Assembly: GCF_015832195.1 (NCBI RefSeq)
Contig: NC_052018.1
Span: forward strand, 60,263,666-60,327,665
Direction: 5' to 3'
Source of the DNA: Motacilla alba alba
Taxonomy: Eukaryota > Chordata > Aves > Passeriformes > Motacillidae
DNA: 64,000 nt
The position numbers were made by a program, and so were the translations under genes. A model generated the notes under the pieces. The model worked only from the letters and a program-made list of their open reading frames with translations, ran no database searches and was not told the DNA's origin. Positions 1-12,330 of this stretch are shown here, piece by piece. Positions within the stretch are counted from its first letter, which is position 1. The number at the start of each line of letters is the position of its first letter.

Positions 1-85
1 TTGCAGAGCCAACGCCAGACCCCGGCCTGTTCCTCCGGCCATTATAGAAGTGTCTCCAACTGGACACTGAGTAGGGCAACTCATG

Positions 86-166
86 AGTCACACAGCACCC
101 AGGGAGGCTCCCAAAGTTCCTGTGTGAGTGATGGGCACTCTGCAATACAAATAAATAAAAATTCTT
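86..166 (+). repeat. 3' end of an ancient amniote MIR/CORE-SINE-like element
   Basis: The stretch from the cacagcacccaggg motif through tgatgggcactctgcaatac and on to an A/T-rich aaataaataaa tail follows the order of the 3' end of old amniote SINEs: cagcgcctagcac, then a ggggcctctaggcgctac block, then aatacaaataa. Only the 3' part is visible and it is diverged, so the left edge is approximate. The match is to remembered family sequence, not to an alignment. It is non-coding; the short open frame that covers it is incidental. Confidence 0.5.
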
Positions 167-794
167 GTGTAAATATAACACACACTGATCCTGCCACTGA
201 TTCGCACATAAAATAGCAAACGCGCAGCTTGGCCTGTTTTGTAAGATTGAGGAGTGGCTTGAGATACAAGTTAAGTAAGGTTTTATTTCTGGTTTCACCT
301 CTAGGACCAATGTTCACTGATATTGATATTTAAAGAAGTGCTTTCTTCAGCATGGCTACAATCCAGGGTGTGTGGTGTGGTGGTCTTTTTTTTCCTGTGC
401 TGGCTTCAAACAAGCTGTGGGTGTCTAGGTGGGTGGGTTGAGTGACATATTAGTGTGGAAGCTTCCTCCCCTTTCAGAGCCTCATGGAGAAGTCAGAAAG
501 GCATCGTTTTAGAAAGTGACAGGCAGATCAGGTTGGACTATTGCTGATGAAAAAGGGTGTAAATCCATCAAGAATCTTGAATTTGGAACTGCACTGCTAC
601 AGAGAGCAGGGTGAAGTGAACTTCACTAACCTCTATAAATATTATCTGTCGTTTAATTTCAGATCTGCTCCTCGAAAAGCCTTTCAAAATGCACGCTGCC
701 TCCTTTCAGCTCCTGGCATCCAATCAAACTAGCTATCTAACAACAAGGAGAAGAGGAAGTCTGTCCTTTGCCTCCATTTAGAAGTGAAAGATTT

Positions 795-827
795 CCCCCT
801 TCCCTCCTGCCCACCCCCTTCCCCCCC
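795..827 (-). repeat. C-rich tract; G-quadruplex motif on the minus strand
   Basis: Five C-runs (C5, C3, C3, C5, C7) separated by one to five bases read as G-runs on the minus strand, and satisfy the usual four-run G-quadruplex pattern. The plus strand would be i-motif-like. No gene lies beside it, so any function is unknown. Confidence 0.5.
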
Positions 828-1279
828 ACTGACTCTGAAGGTCTTCCAATTATCTCCTTTACCTGCCGCATTAAAAAGTAAAACATATGAGTTGCCAGAG
901 ATACAGAGTCTGAGGACAAGCCACTGTGGCAAAGCCATGACATTAGAACAGATGGAAAACTTCTCGGGAACAAAATGTGCACAAAAAAATGGGTTCTGGC
1001 TTTGAAGTGTATATTCACGGTGGGTGCTTTCATGTCTTTTGAAAAGCCCTAGCTCAAATATGACCTACTTAGGCAACATTCTTATTTATGTCTCCAACTA
1101 AGGAGCAGTATATTTAGCAAATGAGAGGAAATCATCCCCCTGTCATGTTTATAGATTGGAGCAAACTTTGCTGTTTAATTCTTCAACAGATTTGTCTCCA
1201 TAAAAGTGGATGTAATTTAAACACTGTTAAAAAAATCAATAAATTCCAGAAACTTGGGATAAATGGAATCATAATTTCA

Positions 1280-1302
1280 AATATATATATATATTATATA
1301 TG
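1280..1302. repeat. Short (AT)n run
   Basis: A run of AT dinucleotides broken by one extra T, in AT-rich surroundings. Simple low-complexity sequence. Confidence 0.8.
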
Positions 1303-1571
1303 TACAGACATACATACAGAGAAATAAAGAGAGAACATTTATTCAGTAGACTGCGGTTAAACCATATTTATTTAACTGGTTCAAGAGTAATGGATAAGGC
1401 TGAGCAAAGGTGGAGAGCGAATCGTAAGACTTTGCCATTTGAATTGATGCTAAATGCTAACTATTCTGTAAGATAATAAGGAAAATTCTTAACTCTTCAT
1501 AGACTAGGTAGGCATATCTGAATCAAAATGAGAGGAGATTAAAATGTAGTTTACAAGATTCTTAAATTCAA

Positions 1572-1960
1572 GAAATTGAAGTTGAAAGGCATTTCAGAAG
1601 GACATTTAGTTCATCTCCCAAAGGCAAGATAAATAAGACCTACATTGTTCTGGACTGTAATCTGTCTAACCCCCAAGGATGGACATTTGGTAAGCTTCCA
1701 AGCAAGCTATTTCCTCTTTTTGCAATTATCACTAGTAGAAGGATCTTGCTGGCATCTAAGCCATGTCTCTCACTGAGGTTACAGCCCATTACCCCTTGTC
1801 CCAGAAGACAAAGAGCACAGATTATTTTTTTTCTGCTTTTTAGTAACCTTTGAAGATTTATCATGTTCCTTCTTTCTTCTTTCGATTTGGCAGCCCTGGT
1901 TTGTTCAGTCTTCTCTCACAGATCATGTTCCTTCTCAATTAAAAGTCTGTCACATCTCAC
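1572..1960 (-). mobile_element. Ancient CR1 LINE, 3' region fragment
   Basis: Read on the plus strand, this is the reverse complement of a CR1 3' region in the expected order. First comes a diverged gttgaaaggcatttcagaagg block (the old ggttggaagggacc block). Next is tgtctaacccccaaggatgg, then cagcccattaccccttgtcc with an agagcacagatta block. Last is a ttcagtcttctctcacagatcatg block. Divergence is high, so this is an old amniote-wide CR1 subfamily rather than a recent avian one. The 3' end lies near 1572. It has the same orientation as the reverse-transcriptase fragment at 2330-2820 and could be the same insertion, but the spacing is shorter than an intact CR1, so part has been lost. Confidence 0.7.
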
Positions 1961-2329
1961 CTATTCCCTCTTCTAAGATGATCCACTCCAAAACCCAGAG
2001 CCTTCTCTTCAAGAAGTCACCTACTCTCATTGCATTAATGCTGTTCAGGGTTCCTACCTCAGCAGAGGAGAGTCTTGCAGCTGTCCATGCCTCATTTTTT
2101 ACAGACCTCCCATCCAGCTTCTCCAGGTTACTTTACATTCTCAACCCATTCTCCACCTGTCCTACAGCCCATCCCAGCCTGCAAAGCAAACCAGAACCTC
2201 TGCTTTCCACTATCGCTCCGCATCACACTGTCCCAGCAAACCCCAAAGCAACCCACTCAAAATCCCCTAGCAGTTTCACAGGCAACCATTGGAACTGGTC
2301 TCTGACTACAGCTTGCTGGACACCTGTGT
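1961..2329. other. Pyrimidine-rich DNA between two CR1 pieces
   Basis: This C/T-rich stretch links two same-strand CR1 fragments. I cannot align it to CR1. It may be the decayed end of ORF2 or unrelated sequence. Its 118-codon plus-strand frame (1978-2334) is rich in Ser, Pro and Thr because of base composition and matches no family I know. Confidence 0.4.
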
Positions 2330-2820
2330 ACTGACCTCAGAGGACAGTTTCTTCTCATCCTGGTTTTGCCATGTTGCTTCTGTGTCTTGTAAAACAGTAT
2401 GAAAAGCCTTCTTAAAATCAAAACACCTGACAACCACTGGTTTTTCCCAACTAACAAGGTCTGTTGCTGTGTCTCAGAAGGAAAAGAGATTGGTTTCAGG
2501 TGATTTACTCCTGACAAATACATGCCAGCTGTCCTGCTCACATCCTTGTTCCCTTCAAGGGGTTTATGATCTGTTGTTTGATTGTTTGTTCCATGTATTA
2601 GCAGGTATACAACTTGACTACAAATCCCTGGGTTCAGCTCTTTCTCCTCGTTATGGATAGACACTATCTCTGCCATTCTTCTATTTGCTAAAACATCTCC
2701 TGTCCTTCATGATTTCTTGGGATAAATGCTTAACTTTATGGTACTGTTTTAGTCAGTTCTCTGGTTCTCTATACCCAAGGTTGCATTTCATAAGACCTGA
2801 TACATTAAAAAACTGTTTTG
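2330..2820 (-). pseudogene. Decayed CR1 LINE ORF2, reverse-transcriptase part
   Basis: On the minus strand this is part of the CR1 reverse transcriptase. Around 2820-2690 there is a diverged DEMHPRIL-like stretch. At about 2676-2590, AEIVSIHNEEKELNPG matches the family's PIFKKGKKEDPGNYRP block. A block at about 2530-2480 (GMYLSGVNHLKPISF) matches the HGFTKGKSCLTNLVAF segment. After a frame change, 2440-2385 reads VVVRCFDFKKAFHTV, the RT motif usually seen as VVYLDFSKAFDTV, with the catalytic-box Asp retained. Frame changes and stop codons show it is dead. The family role would be target-primed reverse transcription. No endonuclease domain is seen upstream. Confidence 0.8.
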
Positions 2821-5800
2821 TTTATTTCGGTATTTTCAAATCTCATTTTTCTCTACAGTAGCCTGAACTATTATCCTGTAGTCACTGGCTTTATTAACTC
2901 TTCAATCATAGCTAAGCTTCTTAAGAAACACTGATTCAGAAGCTGGTAACATAATTTATTTCAGATAACACTATTCACACTGGGGGAATGACCTGGTCTT
3001 TCACAGCCTTTTTAGGCCAAATATTTCAGAAGTTCTCACGTTGTTTCTTAGCTACCTGATGCTCAAAGGCCCCCGTAATCTCCTAAATGGAAAGGAGTGC
3101 TTAGCATCTTAAAAAACAAGCCCTCAGTTGAGGTTCATACTTTGTATCTCAAGACAACTGTGACTCTTTCTGATCAAAGCTGATCTGAAAATACCGTAGG
3201 AATACTTACCTTGTCACTGTTCCAGCTGAAGGTAGCAGGGCCCTGGTGTGCAGAAATGGAAGTAGATCATCAAACCCCTGTAAAATCCAGTCCACATTTT
3301 CAGTGAGAGCTCTGAACCTTTCTTCTGCAACCCAACAGTTTAGCCTACCTTAAACTCTGCTTAATTCTCACACCTTGCCCTCCCAAGTCATAACATCATA
3401 TTTATACTTGTCTCTTTAATACTTGTTTAGAGAACACTTACAAATCCACTGATGAAATTTAAAAACCCAAAAGACATGCTCTCCCTTAAAATGGATTAAA
3501 ACAGTGTCAGCTCCCTTGAAGTTAATGAATGAATACTATTCCTTAGAGCTGTTTTTATTCCTTCTGATATCCTAAATGATGCTGAATCAGAAAGGGTGAA
3601 GTAACTGAAATCCAGATATGTTAGTTTCTGCTCCATTAGGAAAAGGAAAAATCAATTTGGCAAAACATAAAAGAAGAAAATCAATACAAAAAGAAATTTT
3701 ATTTTCAGTTGAAAACTAAGAATACATTACAAACAATGGTAAGTGAAAATTATTCATTGATTTGTATAACACCTTTTACAAGCCAAAAAATCGCTCCAAA
3801 GAATTATAGATTATTTAAACCTTAGGATCACTTACCACCAAAATGCATCTATCTCTGGAGTGGAATGCAGCTGCTACAAAATTGCAATAGCAAACAAAAC
3901 ACCACAGCTTTAGGGCACAAATGCTTTATCTGAAGGTGCATCAAGGGAAGTTGAAAATGCAGAATGGAATTATCCAGGCTGGAATATGACCACACTGCAA
4001 CTATATCGATTTCAGTTTAAGCTTGAAGTCACAGAAGATAGGCCCATCAGCCCATTAAACAAACTTTGTCTCACAAAGTCCCTAAAATTCTCTTGGGTGA
4101 TGTGCCAGAGGATGGGTTTGGCCTATTCCTCCTGCTGTTTCCCTGGTCCCTGCCAGCAAGGCGATGGCACTAGGCTGATGGCCCTTAGGTGTGAAGTGAC
4201 CCTCAGCAGCAGGGCAGCCACCTCTGGTGGCAGGGCAGGTGGTGCAGGAGGCAGTCTTGTGTGTTCTCTGGCATGAATCACCACGATCATCCGGAGGCAC
4301 TCTAAATCCTCCACGTTAAGCACACATTAAGTTGTTTCAGGATATGGGACACATTTATATCACTGTCATTAGTAGCAAGGGCTCACACTGCATAAAATTG
4401 CACAAAGTACCTTTTGTACCTCAAGATGTACTTAGCAAGCAAACTCCTAGGGGCAGGGAATGTGCAGTCTTCTGTTTCTCTAAAGCACCTTAATCAATTA
4501 TGACAATATAAAAATGATTTATAACAATCTATTAAAAATACAACTTAAATGACTTATCACTCCTGGGGTCCTGGGAATATACTGTAGGATTTGCCATTTA
4601 ATTGTAAATCAAATCTAGCAGTCAGTACCTCATGTTTTAGAGAAAGATGAAAACTATTGATACACCTCAGCAATTGCAAGTACAGCGTGTTTTGGATGAT
4701 ACAATCTTGGGTCATCACCCAGGATGTGACCGGGGGAAAGCAGAAATGTAGAATAAAGTGGCAGAAATTTCTGTTCCCTGCGTCTGTAACCCAATCAGTT
4801 TTTCTACTGATCAGGAAGCTGTCATAAGCCCAAGAGCTGCTGCAGGGCAGGTAGGCAGGCACACTTAAAACACTTGCCATCACTGCCATGGCAGTTTATT
4901 TCTCCCTCAGCTTTCTCTGGAAAAGCTTCCAGAGAAGAAGATCAAAGTCCAAAATAGCAGCAAGACAGAATAAACAGCTTGCCTAAAAGGCCACAAGCTG
5001 GGCTGGAAAGAGATTCGCAAAGCATCTTGCACCCACAGTCCTAGGCAAACTGCATTGCATGGGATGACCCAGAGTGTTGAGGACAGCTGAAGCTATTTGT
5101 GGGGTAGAAACACAGCACCTGTTTCATCCCACCCAGTTCAACAATCCAAGTCTACCTGTTCCTGTACTAAAACCAAGAACATGTAATAAGAAAATCTCTC
5201 TCTTAGAAACGTGACCCCTCTTTTCTCATTTTCAGAATAGCCAAGAGCTAGTACAGAAGCCGGCACCAATATCAGAATCAAAATAGACATTGGGTGCATC
5301 AGAGGTACACACCTTATGTGATAAAATACTCCTAATTCTGACCATCAGCAGACAGGGATGAAAACTATTTGCACCCTGGAACTGCCTGTTTTGATAAAGC
5401 GTGTTGATAAAGATGTACTCATAGGAACACCCAGACCAGGAACTGAGCTATTTGGCCAACAAACTCCTGCCTCTGCTCTTATGGACAATGATATTGGGCA
5501 GCTCTTTTCATAAGCTGGTAAAGCTGTACTTTGAAGACAATGTCAGAGCAGATGAGGGAGGTTAACCCCTGTGTGAGTGATCACACAGCACAGGCTAGAA
5601 ATCTACAACACACAGCTAATCAGAGATGCCCTCACCTGATAAAACTAGCCAAGAATACCATAGTTTAGAAAAACATCTTTAATTTTAATGTCATACTGAA
5701 TAGATAGATAAATCTGCATATGAGAAATGGCAGAAGCTGTAGGAAAGCTCATTTCTTCTTTGTTTTCACACTTCCTACCAATCCTCAGCTTCATCTCTTC

Positions 5801-6077
5801 CACTGCTCTGTTCCCCAGTTAATAAGCTTTGTTCCTGTGGTTGGAAGAACTCTTAATGTATTACATTCTTAAAGAAGATTCAAACATAAAGGCCACTACC
5901 AGTATAGAATATGTTTCTTGCATCATTAAATCATTAATGCATTGATTCCTATGGGTCTCCCTGCCCAATTCCCTAGGGATTAGCACAACACCAATGACAG
6001 GTGATGCTCTATCCCTACTTGGATTTCCACAAAGGATTCCTTTGTAGATACTCTAGCACCTAATATGGTTTACCCTG
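2821..6077. other. Unique non-coding DNA
   Basis: No gene or clear repeat recognised. A GC-richer patch at about 4080-4310 produces several overlapping frames on both strands (96, 72 and 66 codons) with no family resemblance. Short A-rich runs occur near 3650-3730. A possible SINE-like phrase near 3770-3800 was too weak to call. Confidence 0.55.
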
Positions 6078-6105
6078 TACCTTTTTCACAGTCGTGAAAA
6101 AGGTA
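6078..6105. repeat. Perfect inverted repeat, 12-bp arms, 4-nt loop
   Basis: Arms tacctttttcac and gtgaaaaaggta flank the loop agtc. The stem is A/T-rich and too short for a microRNA precursor. No flanking gene suggests a terminator or other role. It may be a chance or mutational palindrome. Confidence 0.8.
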
Positions 6106-9100
6106 ATTCTCTCTTCTAAATAGCTGCCTTTTTTCAGAGAGCTTTGTCTCTTGAGAAAATGTTCTTTGGTTATATTTGGCTAAAGCTGGCCAACCAGCTG
6201 AAAAGTCACTGAGAAGACAGCTACACACCTCACCTCACCCACAGAGCAACACAGAAGCCTCATTTTCTAAGGAAATGAGGCTAAAAAACAGTGAACTCAA
6301 AATCTTCTGCTCTCTCACTCCCTGTGAATCTAACGTTTATCTTTGTTATAACCTTCTTCTGACAGGAATTGCCTTTATCTGTATTTTGTAAAGCTTTGAG
6401 CATATTGCCAGCACTTTAATAGTAAAATATCATAGAGAACCATATATCTGAATATTATTATGCAGAAAATATGTGCATGTTCACACAGACAGCAGATATA
6501 TAAAAATACTGAATATGTAATTTAAGGCCATATTTGTGTTTGAGTATGTAGGTCAAACACAGGGCAAAGTTTTTTTCTATTACACACAAAACCTGCATGT
6601 ACACTGGACTGAAAGAAAGCACATAAAAACCCCTTTAATTCTGGATGCTAAAAGGTGCAAGTCCTAACTAGCGTTTGGAAGGGTGATTTCCCCAGGGAAC
6701 CCCAGGTGTTCTGGGCACGCGCCAGGCCATTATTGCTGAGCACTGGGGTTGAGGTTCACCTCACCTAACCTCGGCCATCTGTCTCCCTGTAGAGACTCGA
6801 GCACCTCCAGAGGGTGATACCTGGGAGGATGGAATGAATCAACCTGCCTGAATCTCACCACTGACTACAGGGGCGGCCCAGACTACTCACTTAGATAAAC
6901 CATGTAATTTTTGAATAACTATGGTTAGGCGAGATGAATGCCAAACTTGGTGAATATTAGCCTGCAAAAACCAAGTGAGTGGGAAGATTCCACATCACAG
7001 CAGGATGAGAATAAGAAAGAGCAAACCATAAACCCTGAATTCTCAGGGTCTACACAGAAGCAAGAACTGGTTTATAATACCCAGAAACTTCTGCAACTGC
7101 ATGAAGAGGTCTTTCATAAGAAACAAACAAATATTGCTAAGGCAACTAACATTAGCATTTTGAATATGTTTATTGACAATGAAACTTTGAAGTATTCTCC
7201 CTATAGGTACTGAAAAATGGTGACCATTGTCAGCAAATGGCAGAGGGGCAATATCTATTTTGGTTCTGATTTGGATTATTTCCCTTTAGTCACCACAAAA
7301 ATCAGAATGAAGATCTAGAAAAAACCCAAACAAATCCGTACTACCTGAGCTGGACTCTGCAGCAGCAGGCTCTAATTGCTCTACCTTCCCCATATTTCCA
7401 GCAGAAAGGATAGTATACATGGCCCACTGGGCAGTGGGTTTAAAAATGGTTAGTCGTCCACTCATTTCTGCAGTTCAGTTTGTTGGCTTTAGAGTAACTC
7501 TATTGGTTCACTGGTTGGAACACAGCTTATCCCCATGTCCATTAAATATACATTTGAACAGCATTTCCACCTGCACTTTGTCACCTCGGCTTCTCAAGGG
7601 GTGTACCTCTACTTGGCTCCAAGCTCAAGGGCGCCCTTGATATCAGTCTGAGAGTGCCAACAGGCATGCTAATGTCCATTTGAAATAGCTTTTCCTTTGC
7701 CTCAGATGTTTTCATGCACTCAACAAATAAAAAGTCTCTACTTCACTCCATCTGCAGTGCTGTAGGATGCCCTCACCTCATTCTGTCAGTGAGCTACAGC
7801 TGCTTTCAGGCACCTTCTAGACTTCCCTTTCCTTCCTGGAGTGTGTCGTGTGTTCCCCCTACTTTAGGATCCAAGTTAGCAAAAGGGTCTGAGTGTATTG
7901 ATCTAAGCATACCTTCTGGAAGGTGCTCACCCCACTGCTGTTAATACTGTATTTATTTTCAAAATGTCCCCATTCCCTGGGAAATTAGAAACACCCTGTA
8001 ATTACAAGCTGCTTCTGAATGTGAAAGAACACAAATTGCAAAGAGGGAACAAAAACTGAATTTTTTGCAAATAAAACTTTGGCAGTAAAGATAATTTGTT
8101 CCTCTGCTGTCAGTAAGAGGTGCCTATATGGGTCACTGAAGAGGTTCTTTACTGGGAATAAGTTAAATTCAGCATCTACCATCTTGTCCTGTGGGTGAAG
8201 CATGCTATCTCAAATACGCAATACAGCCCAAACTGGCTGTCATCTTTTTTAAACTTTCTTTTTTTGTGAATCACTTCCAAGTCTTGGGAGTAGGACATCA
8301 CGACAGCCAGTTCCTCAACAAAGAACTGACATGAGAACAAAAGCTATTCCTGAAGAGTTCTCAAAATAAAAGTGAGACAGATGAGTGAGGAAAAGTTGCA
8401 TGGGTGTTTCATCAAACAAGAACATGGTCAGGAAAGAAGTATCAGAAAATGTAAATTCATTAAAGATTAACTGGCTCACAGAAGTGTCAGTTCTGCAGGA
8501 ATATGTTTTAGGAAAAAAAAACACAAGAAGGCTCCAACACTGTGAATACATCAAGTTTGGACACCTTCAGAGATAACAGTGTCAGTGTTTAATATGAGAA
8601 TTATTTTCCATTTTTAGTATTTTTGTATATTTTAGGTTCTAGTACTGTACTGAATAGCAAAACCAGCATAGTTGATTTATACTGAATCCTTCCTAGAACC
8701 CTCCTCTGTGAGGAGGAATTTCAGACTTTCATTCTAAATTGAACCTAAGGTAAATTTCAAAATCTTGAAATCCTTTAGAAAATGGAATTTTCATTCATTG
8801 CCCAACACTGTTTTAACCTCAAGCCTTTGTCAACAGCTAAGTCAAGCTTTGGGAGAAAATGCTAGTGTCCTTTTGAAAAATGATTCCTGCTTGGATTCTC
8901 TTTCCAATGGCATGTGGTGAGGGCTGCTTTGCCATAAATCTAGACCAAAAGCTGCTAAGCAGTTGTCCTAAAAAAACTACAAATAGTTAAGTACCTTGCC
9001 ATATTCTGGACCCTGGGCAATATTTTTCCATATAATTATTTCTGCTATTGTCATTAGCTCCAGCACTCTCACTATTTATTACCATAGGTATTTCGAGACT

Positions 9101-12100
9101 CATAAAAATGTGCTCTTACTCAAGGCTTAAGCAACACATGAAATAAATCAGCAGTACTGAACACTGGCTGACACTGGATGAAACCTGGCTGGGAACAGCT
9201 GGATTGCTCTCTTGACTAAATATTTACAAAAGCCATGATTATATCACTGAGTGACACCGTGTGAATATAACAATTTATCAATCATCATGTTTAACTGAAA
9301 TCCCTGCAGGAGGGGATGGCATTCTCACTTAACAATAAGTATCTACTGTATGCTAATTAAGTCACTTACTTTGCAGCTAAGCTTACTTCAGGGATATTTG
9401 GGCATTTTAGCTGCCCATTTCCTAAGCACTGCTTACTTCAGAGGCAGAGAAAACACCGAGTTCAGCGGGGCTGTCACCTACATCAGTACCCATCCAGTAA
9501 CACCGCTGGAATTGCACGGGGCACACACCGGAGCAGGGGGGAGCACAGACCAACGCACAGAATTTACTTTGTTTTCCACACTCCTGCCGTGGCTCCTCTG
9601 CCCGCTGCAGGGTGCCCGAGGGCAGTGAGTACCACAGCAGTTTCCCTGCCACCCTCCTGGCTTCCACAGGACCTGCTTCCACCAACACCACTTTGGTCTG
9701 CTGCCTTTGCACATTCTCTCCCAACAGGCAGGGAGTTTCCCTGCCATACCCCTGGCAGTGCTTACAGCACTGGCTACCAGCTTTGTGTCCAAGCTGAAAT
9801 GCTCGTGTCCCTAGGAAAGGTTCCAATTTTCTCACCCCATATTTACCAGATTAGGCAAAACTGAGGGTTTGTTCACCCAAAAACTGCCTAAAGTTTCACA
9901 GTAATGCAGGGCTCTCCAACACCAAACCCACCCCCCTGACAGCACCGACACAAGTCTGTCTGAACAGAGTGTGCAGGAAAACCTGCCCCCCTGCCAGCAG
10001 GGATCTGGTGGCTCCCTTTTCATCAGAGCTGGTTAGCACTGATGGGGTAACCTCCTGAAAAGGCCTCTGAATACAAGGCTACCTGCTGCAAGGAGAGAAG
10101 GGCTGGGATATGAGGAGTTCTGCCAAAAGTGTGACATTGCCAGGGAACATAAGGATCAGGTTCATACAGATGGGAGAAGCCAGTGGACCTGCTCAGAAAG
10201 GAGAAGGTTCCTATGAGGATAAAGCCAGCATGTCACACTGATATGAAACATATCTTTGGGCACTAGAAACCACTACTACATGGCATGAGCTTTTTATGAA
10301 ATCTTGCACTTTCTGCATCATGCCAGGTTAACTCTTGTACCAGCAATGGCATGAAGAGTTCAGCTACCATCCTGTCTCCTTCAGATTACAGGTTTTCCTC
10401 CAATGCAAGAGAAAACACAAACCTCCTATTTACCAGTCCCACTGCACAGACTCTTTAGAAAGTTTTTCTTCAAAATGTCACACAGGTACATGAATAGCAC
10501 AGTCTGTTTGTGTGGATCTCAGGCTAACATTCAAAAGGAACAGGTGGCATCCACGGTTCACCTTTGCAAACTGCTTTTAAACCTTGTCTTTCTTTCCAGG
10601 AATCATTGTTCAAAAAGAAGAAAAAAGTTTGGGGTGATGAAGTCTGCTCCCTTGAGAGCCTAAGAAGAAAGTTTCCCTCATATGGATCTTAGACACAGAT
10701 TTTTATTCCCGTTTTCTACATGTTGAGAGTCTGCATAATAATTGTATTTTAGTCTTTGGAGCCCATCTGCCACTAAAGGGGAAATTTCACCTTCTTCTTT
10801 CTACCTACAGAGAGGTTTATAAATCAGTAAGCACACAGACATGGGAGCACAGGACTTCGTTGCCCTTCCAGGAGCCCTTAATGGCTCAGACAATCACAGC
10901 AAGTGCTCTTTTCAGAAACACAGGGAGGGAGGAGAGAAGTTACGATAAATTTAGTTTTCTTTTGAAGTTAATAACCTCCTACAAAGGCTTTTGGTAAAAC
11001 ACAGACACCTTAACATTTTTTTCCCTTTCAAACAATTTCTTCCTCTATTTTTCCCTCAGATGGTAAAATCTGAGGAAATCTATCTCTTCTGAAGTAACTG
11101 CTTTGTGTGAATGACATCAGCAGACCACGAGGTTACCACTGGTAAGTTGGCACCCTGAGGGGAATGAAATGAAATCTCTTATCAGCCTACTTGCTCCTCT
11201 TCTTTTCAACATTTGGTGCCTTTTGTAATATGCAAAGCAAAGGAAATGTTTTGCTCCCCTTGATTTTTTTCACTTTTTTTTTTTCCCTCAGGAGAAGGAA
11301 CAATACATTTGACTGGTTTCTCCAAAGTCTCAGCTGTAGCTTCAGGTTTGTTTGGCACCCCAGTCAGAAGTGAATGATTTATACTCTCTCCTCTTTCTGC
11401 CTCACATCAGCCCTTCTCTCACCTACCACTGGGTTCTCTTGAGACTTGTTTCAGGCAGTTTGAAAATCCATGGTCTTCCCAGGGAAAGAAGACCTCCATA
11501 CATGTGGATAATGTTAACTTTTACAAACTCCTCCACCACAGCAATAGCTTTGCTATCTTGACTTCAAAACCATGGCAGATATAATTTATTATCAATTTCC
11601 CAGTGTGGCTATCCTGCTGTAACTCTCCTTCTTCTGGCTTCTCTCAGGTCAGAAGGCTTCAGAGATAGAAAGTGTTGGTGTGGAAAGGAGATGAGGAGAG
11701 GGAGAAAATGGGTGAATGTATGGGAAAGTGGCTACAGCATGAGAAGATTCCCTTCCCCATACATAGGATTTTCAACAGGTGGAGCCAGTATGGCAACTAC
11801 TCACAAAAATGGGGAACGAACCTGAAAGGCGAAAGCTCCAAGGGAAGGTTCCGAGAGGGAGATACTAAGGCTTGCTGCAGGAGAACATCTGAAATAATGA
11901 ACCTATCACAGTGCAAAACCATTAGCCCCAGGAGAGGAGATGGGAGGTGGGGACTTTCTGTATATGTTTTTAATAAGTCTCATGGATCCAGTAAGCACAC
12001 ATTATGCAAAGAAGAGTTTAAACTTTCTTAAACTAAGCTTAGAAACAAAGATGTTAAATCACTGCAGGATCCCAAGTCTGGAGTACAGCAGGGGAGCCTG

Positions 12101-12311
12101 GATGTCATCAGGAGGATTGCTCATATACTGTTGCATGCAGCTTCCCAGCAGGTGAGGGAATATGTGGAAGCAGGGAGAGAATGTTAGCCCAGGCTGGGGT
12201 GGAGGAGAACTTTGAAAAACCTGCAAGGGAAGATTAAAGGTTCAGGAGCCAAACTATATACACAGTTCTTTATTGTTTTTACAAACAACATGCTTTAAAA
12301 AACTGTATCTT
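6106..12311. other. Unique non-coding DNA
   Basis: No exon, RNA gene or clear repeat recognised over about 6 kb. A GC-richer island at about 9400-9860 gives overlapping open frames on both strands (up to 137 codons), but codon content is unremarkable and no domain is seen. The 119-codon frame at 11672-12031 and the 91-codon frame at 6938-7213 are also unrelated to any family I know. Confidence 0.5.
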
Positions 12312-12330
12312 AAAAAAAAAAAAAAAAAAA
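12312..12330 (+). repeat. Poly-A tract of 19
   Basis: A run of 19 A in AT-rich sequence. It could be an old retroposed tail, but no recognisable body of an element precedes it. Confidence 0.85.

Larger units (their letters stand above)
167..1571. other. Unique non-coding DNA, AT-rich
   Basis: No recognisable gene or repeat. It contains a C-rich tract (795-827) and a short (AT)n run (1280-1302), listed separately. The open frames are under 100 codons, unrelated to any family I know, and overlap each other on both strands, which is the pattern of chance frames. Confidence 0.6.

Noticed and set aside
2257..2676. 139-codon minus-strand frame as a host gene
   Set aside because: Its first half is decayed CR1 reverse transcriptase; the rest is a shifted frame.
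6163..6173. Match to the first 11 bases of the miR-9 family (tctttggttat)
   Set aside because: The rest of the mature sequence differs, and the opposite arm of the hairpin is absent.
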